The notes beneath the pieces are model-generated. The model was given only the letters and a program-made list of their open reading frames with translations, did no database searches and had not been told where the DNA came from. Shown here in pieces: positions 4,709 through 5,158 of a stretch of 5,158 nucleotides of DNA; within the stretch, counting starts at the first letter, position 1; each line of letters starts with the position of its first letter. Origin of the DNA: an uncultured Bacilli bacterium (GTDB lineage: Bacteria; Bacillota_I; Bacilli_A; RF39; UBA660); contig CANQHM010000064.1 of the NCBI GenBank assembly GCA_947623845.1, positions 1 to 5,158 of the forward strand, in the 5' to 3' direction. Both the position numbers and the translations under genes were made by a program.

Positions 4709-5158
4709 TTCTTCTCCTACTCCTTTCAGTATTTCATCTGTTTTACCAATTTCTAATATTTCTGTCTTATCTTTTAGTAACATTATCTTTAAATAATCTA
4801 ATAATTTATTATTTTCACTTTCAGTATACTCTTTATTTTGCAAATAGTCAAGTACTATATGATATATTTCCATTCGCTGCAATGGATACTTCTCTTTATA
4901 TATGCCCTCTTCTAGTATATATTTATTTTTTAGATCTTTACCATGATTATTAAAACAATCAAAGTTTATTTGAATAAATTTTTTATTGAGGTCATATTCT
5001 TCTCCCTCCATATTGACACTATTATTTAATAAACATAAGTAACTAAAGTTTTTTAAGATTAATTCTTTATAATAATGTTTGTTCATTTCGAGATTAATTA
5101 TAAAATTTCCCGCCTTTACAACAATGTCACTTCTTTCATGTTTTTTCTCTTTATTATT
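4469..5158 (-). CDS. Rpn family PD-(D/E)XK putative nuclease/transposase (partial, N-terminus beyond right edge)
   Basis: The reading frame has no stop up to position 5158, so the ATG at 5086 is internal and the gene continues outside the window; 229 residues are visible. Translated upstream of that ATG, it reads KERSDIVVKAGNFIINLEMN by my hand translation of 5087-5149 plus the Met-Asn. This is the D ... E-x-x core of the PD-(D/E)XK fold as in the Rpn / PF12784 / TIGR01784 families: D at 5128-5126 and E at 5089-5087, 13 residues apart. The residue two after E is N, where K or Q is usual. A helical middle region follows, then the C-terminal PLGYRDVELE...NTYRK-G-REG block and a short helix-turn-helix-like tail (GIGKEAIANALNMPLEQLDEIL). 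In E. coli, Rpn proteins are DNA endonucleases that raise recombination and act against phage. The name transposase is historical; I see no terminal repeats. The C-terminal block is duplicated in the next gene. Confidence 0.8.
   Translation of the reverse strand, partial: NNKEKKHERSDIVVKAGNFIINLEMNKHYYKELILKNFSYLCLLNNSVNMEGEEYDLNKKFIQINFDCFNNHGKDLKNKYILEEGIYKEKYPLQRMEIYHIVLDYLQNKEYTESENNKLLDYLKIMLLKDKTEILEIGKTDEILKGVGEEMIRYSKKIPLGYRDVELEERILMNTYRKKGIREGKTEGINDTIIKMYSGGIGKEAIANALNMPLEQLDEILKSKNNMAI

Noticed and set aside
4681..4953. 90-codon plus-strand ORF rich in Phe/Leu/Tyr
   Set aside because: Antisense to the Rpn-like gene; its hydrophobic look comes from reversing Lys/Glu/Asn-rich codons.
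4149..5158. Insertion sequence or transposon, because the family is often labelled transposase
   Set aside because: No terminal inverted repeats or target duplications are visible, and the nuclease fold is PD-(D/E)XK, not a DDE transposase.

Overview
The window is AT-rich (roughly 30% GC by eye) and looks like a low-GC Bacillota chromosome. Strong AGGAGG-type ribosome binding sites, TTGACA/TATAAT-type promoters, AT-rich hairpin terminators, the Ntdp/YgaC-type phosphatase and the YdcC/GerS-type lipoprotein all point that way. Every visible stop codon is TAA and tryptophan is read from TGG, so nothing suggests a recoded TGA. An uncultured gut-type Bacilli or Mollicutes-related lineage would fit, but that placement is inference.

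Layout, left to right; nearly everything is on the minus strand. Positions 1-141 hold a strong rRNA-type promoter and the start of an rRNA leader (leader hairpin and boxA-like CTTTGAAAAC) reading out of the left edge, so an rRNA gene, most likely 16S, should begin just outside the window. Positions 142-340 are non-coding: an A/T-tract region upstream of that promoter, an orphan plus-strand hairpin, and a probable terminator. Next come two co-transcribed minus-strand genes: a membrane-anchored S41 C-terminal processing protease (2156 to 888) and an Ntdp/DUF402 nucleoside phosphatase (874 to 341). Two single-gene units follow, each ending in its own hairpin: a small membrane-anchored protein with a possible redox-dead thioredoxin-like domain (2716 to 2234), and a LolA-like lipoprotein of the YdcC/GerS type (3793 to 2801). 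A divergent 106-bp gap leads to the only plus-strand gene, a 68-residue DUF378 membrane protein (3900-4106). It shares a bidirectional terminator with the minus-strand genes beyond it.

The accessory part is 4149-5158. It holds a gene of the Rpn/PD-(D/E)XK putative nuclease-transposase family that runs off the right edge, and, 5 bases after its stop, a 104-residue ORF that repeats only its C-terminal region. The large gene also has a Shine-Dalgarno-like sequence and an ATG inside it, almost exactly where the shared region begins. In E. coli, Rpn nucleases are antagonised by small C-terminal proteins made from internal starts. This locus could therefore encode a nuclease plus one or two C-terminal inhibitors. 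A decayed tandem duplicate is the plain alternative. This is the most interesting part of the window.

The envelope genes (S41 protease, lipoprotein, thioredoxin-like protein, DUF378) and the nucleotide phosphatase look like ordinary chromosomal housekeeping genes. They do not form one obvious pathway.
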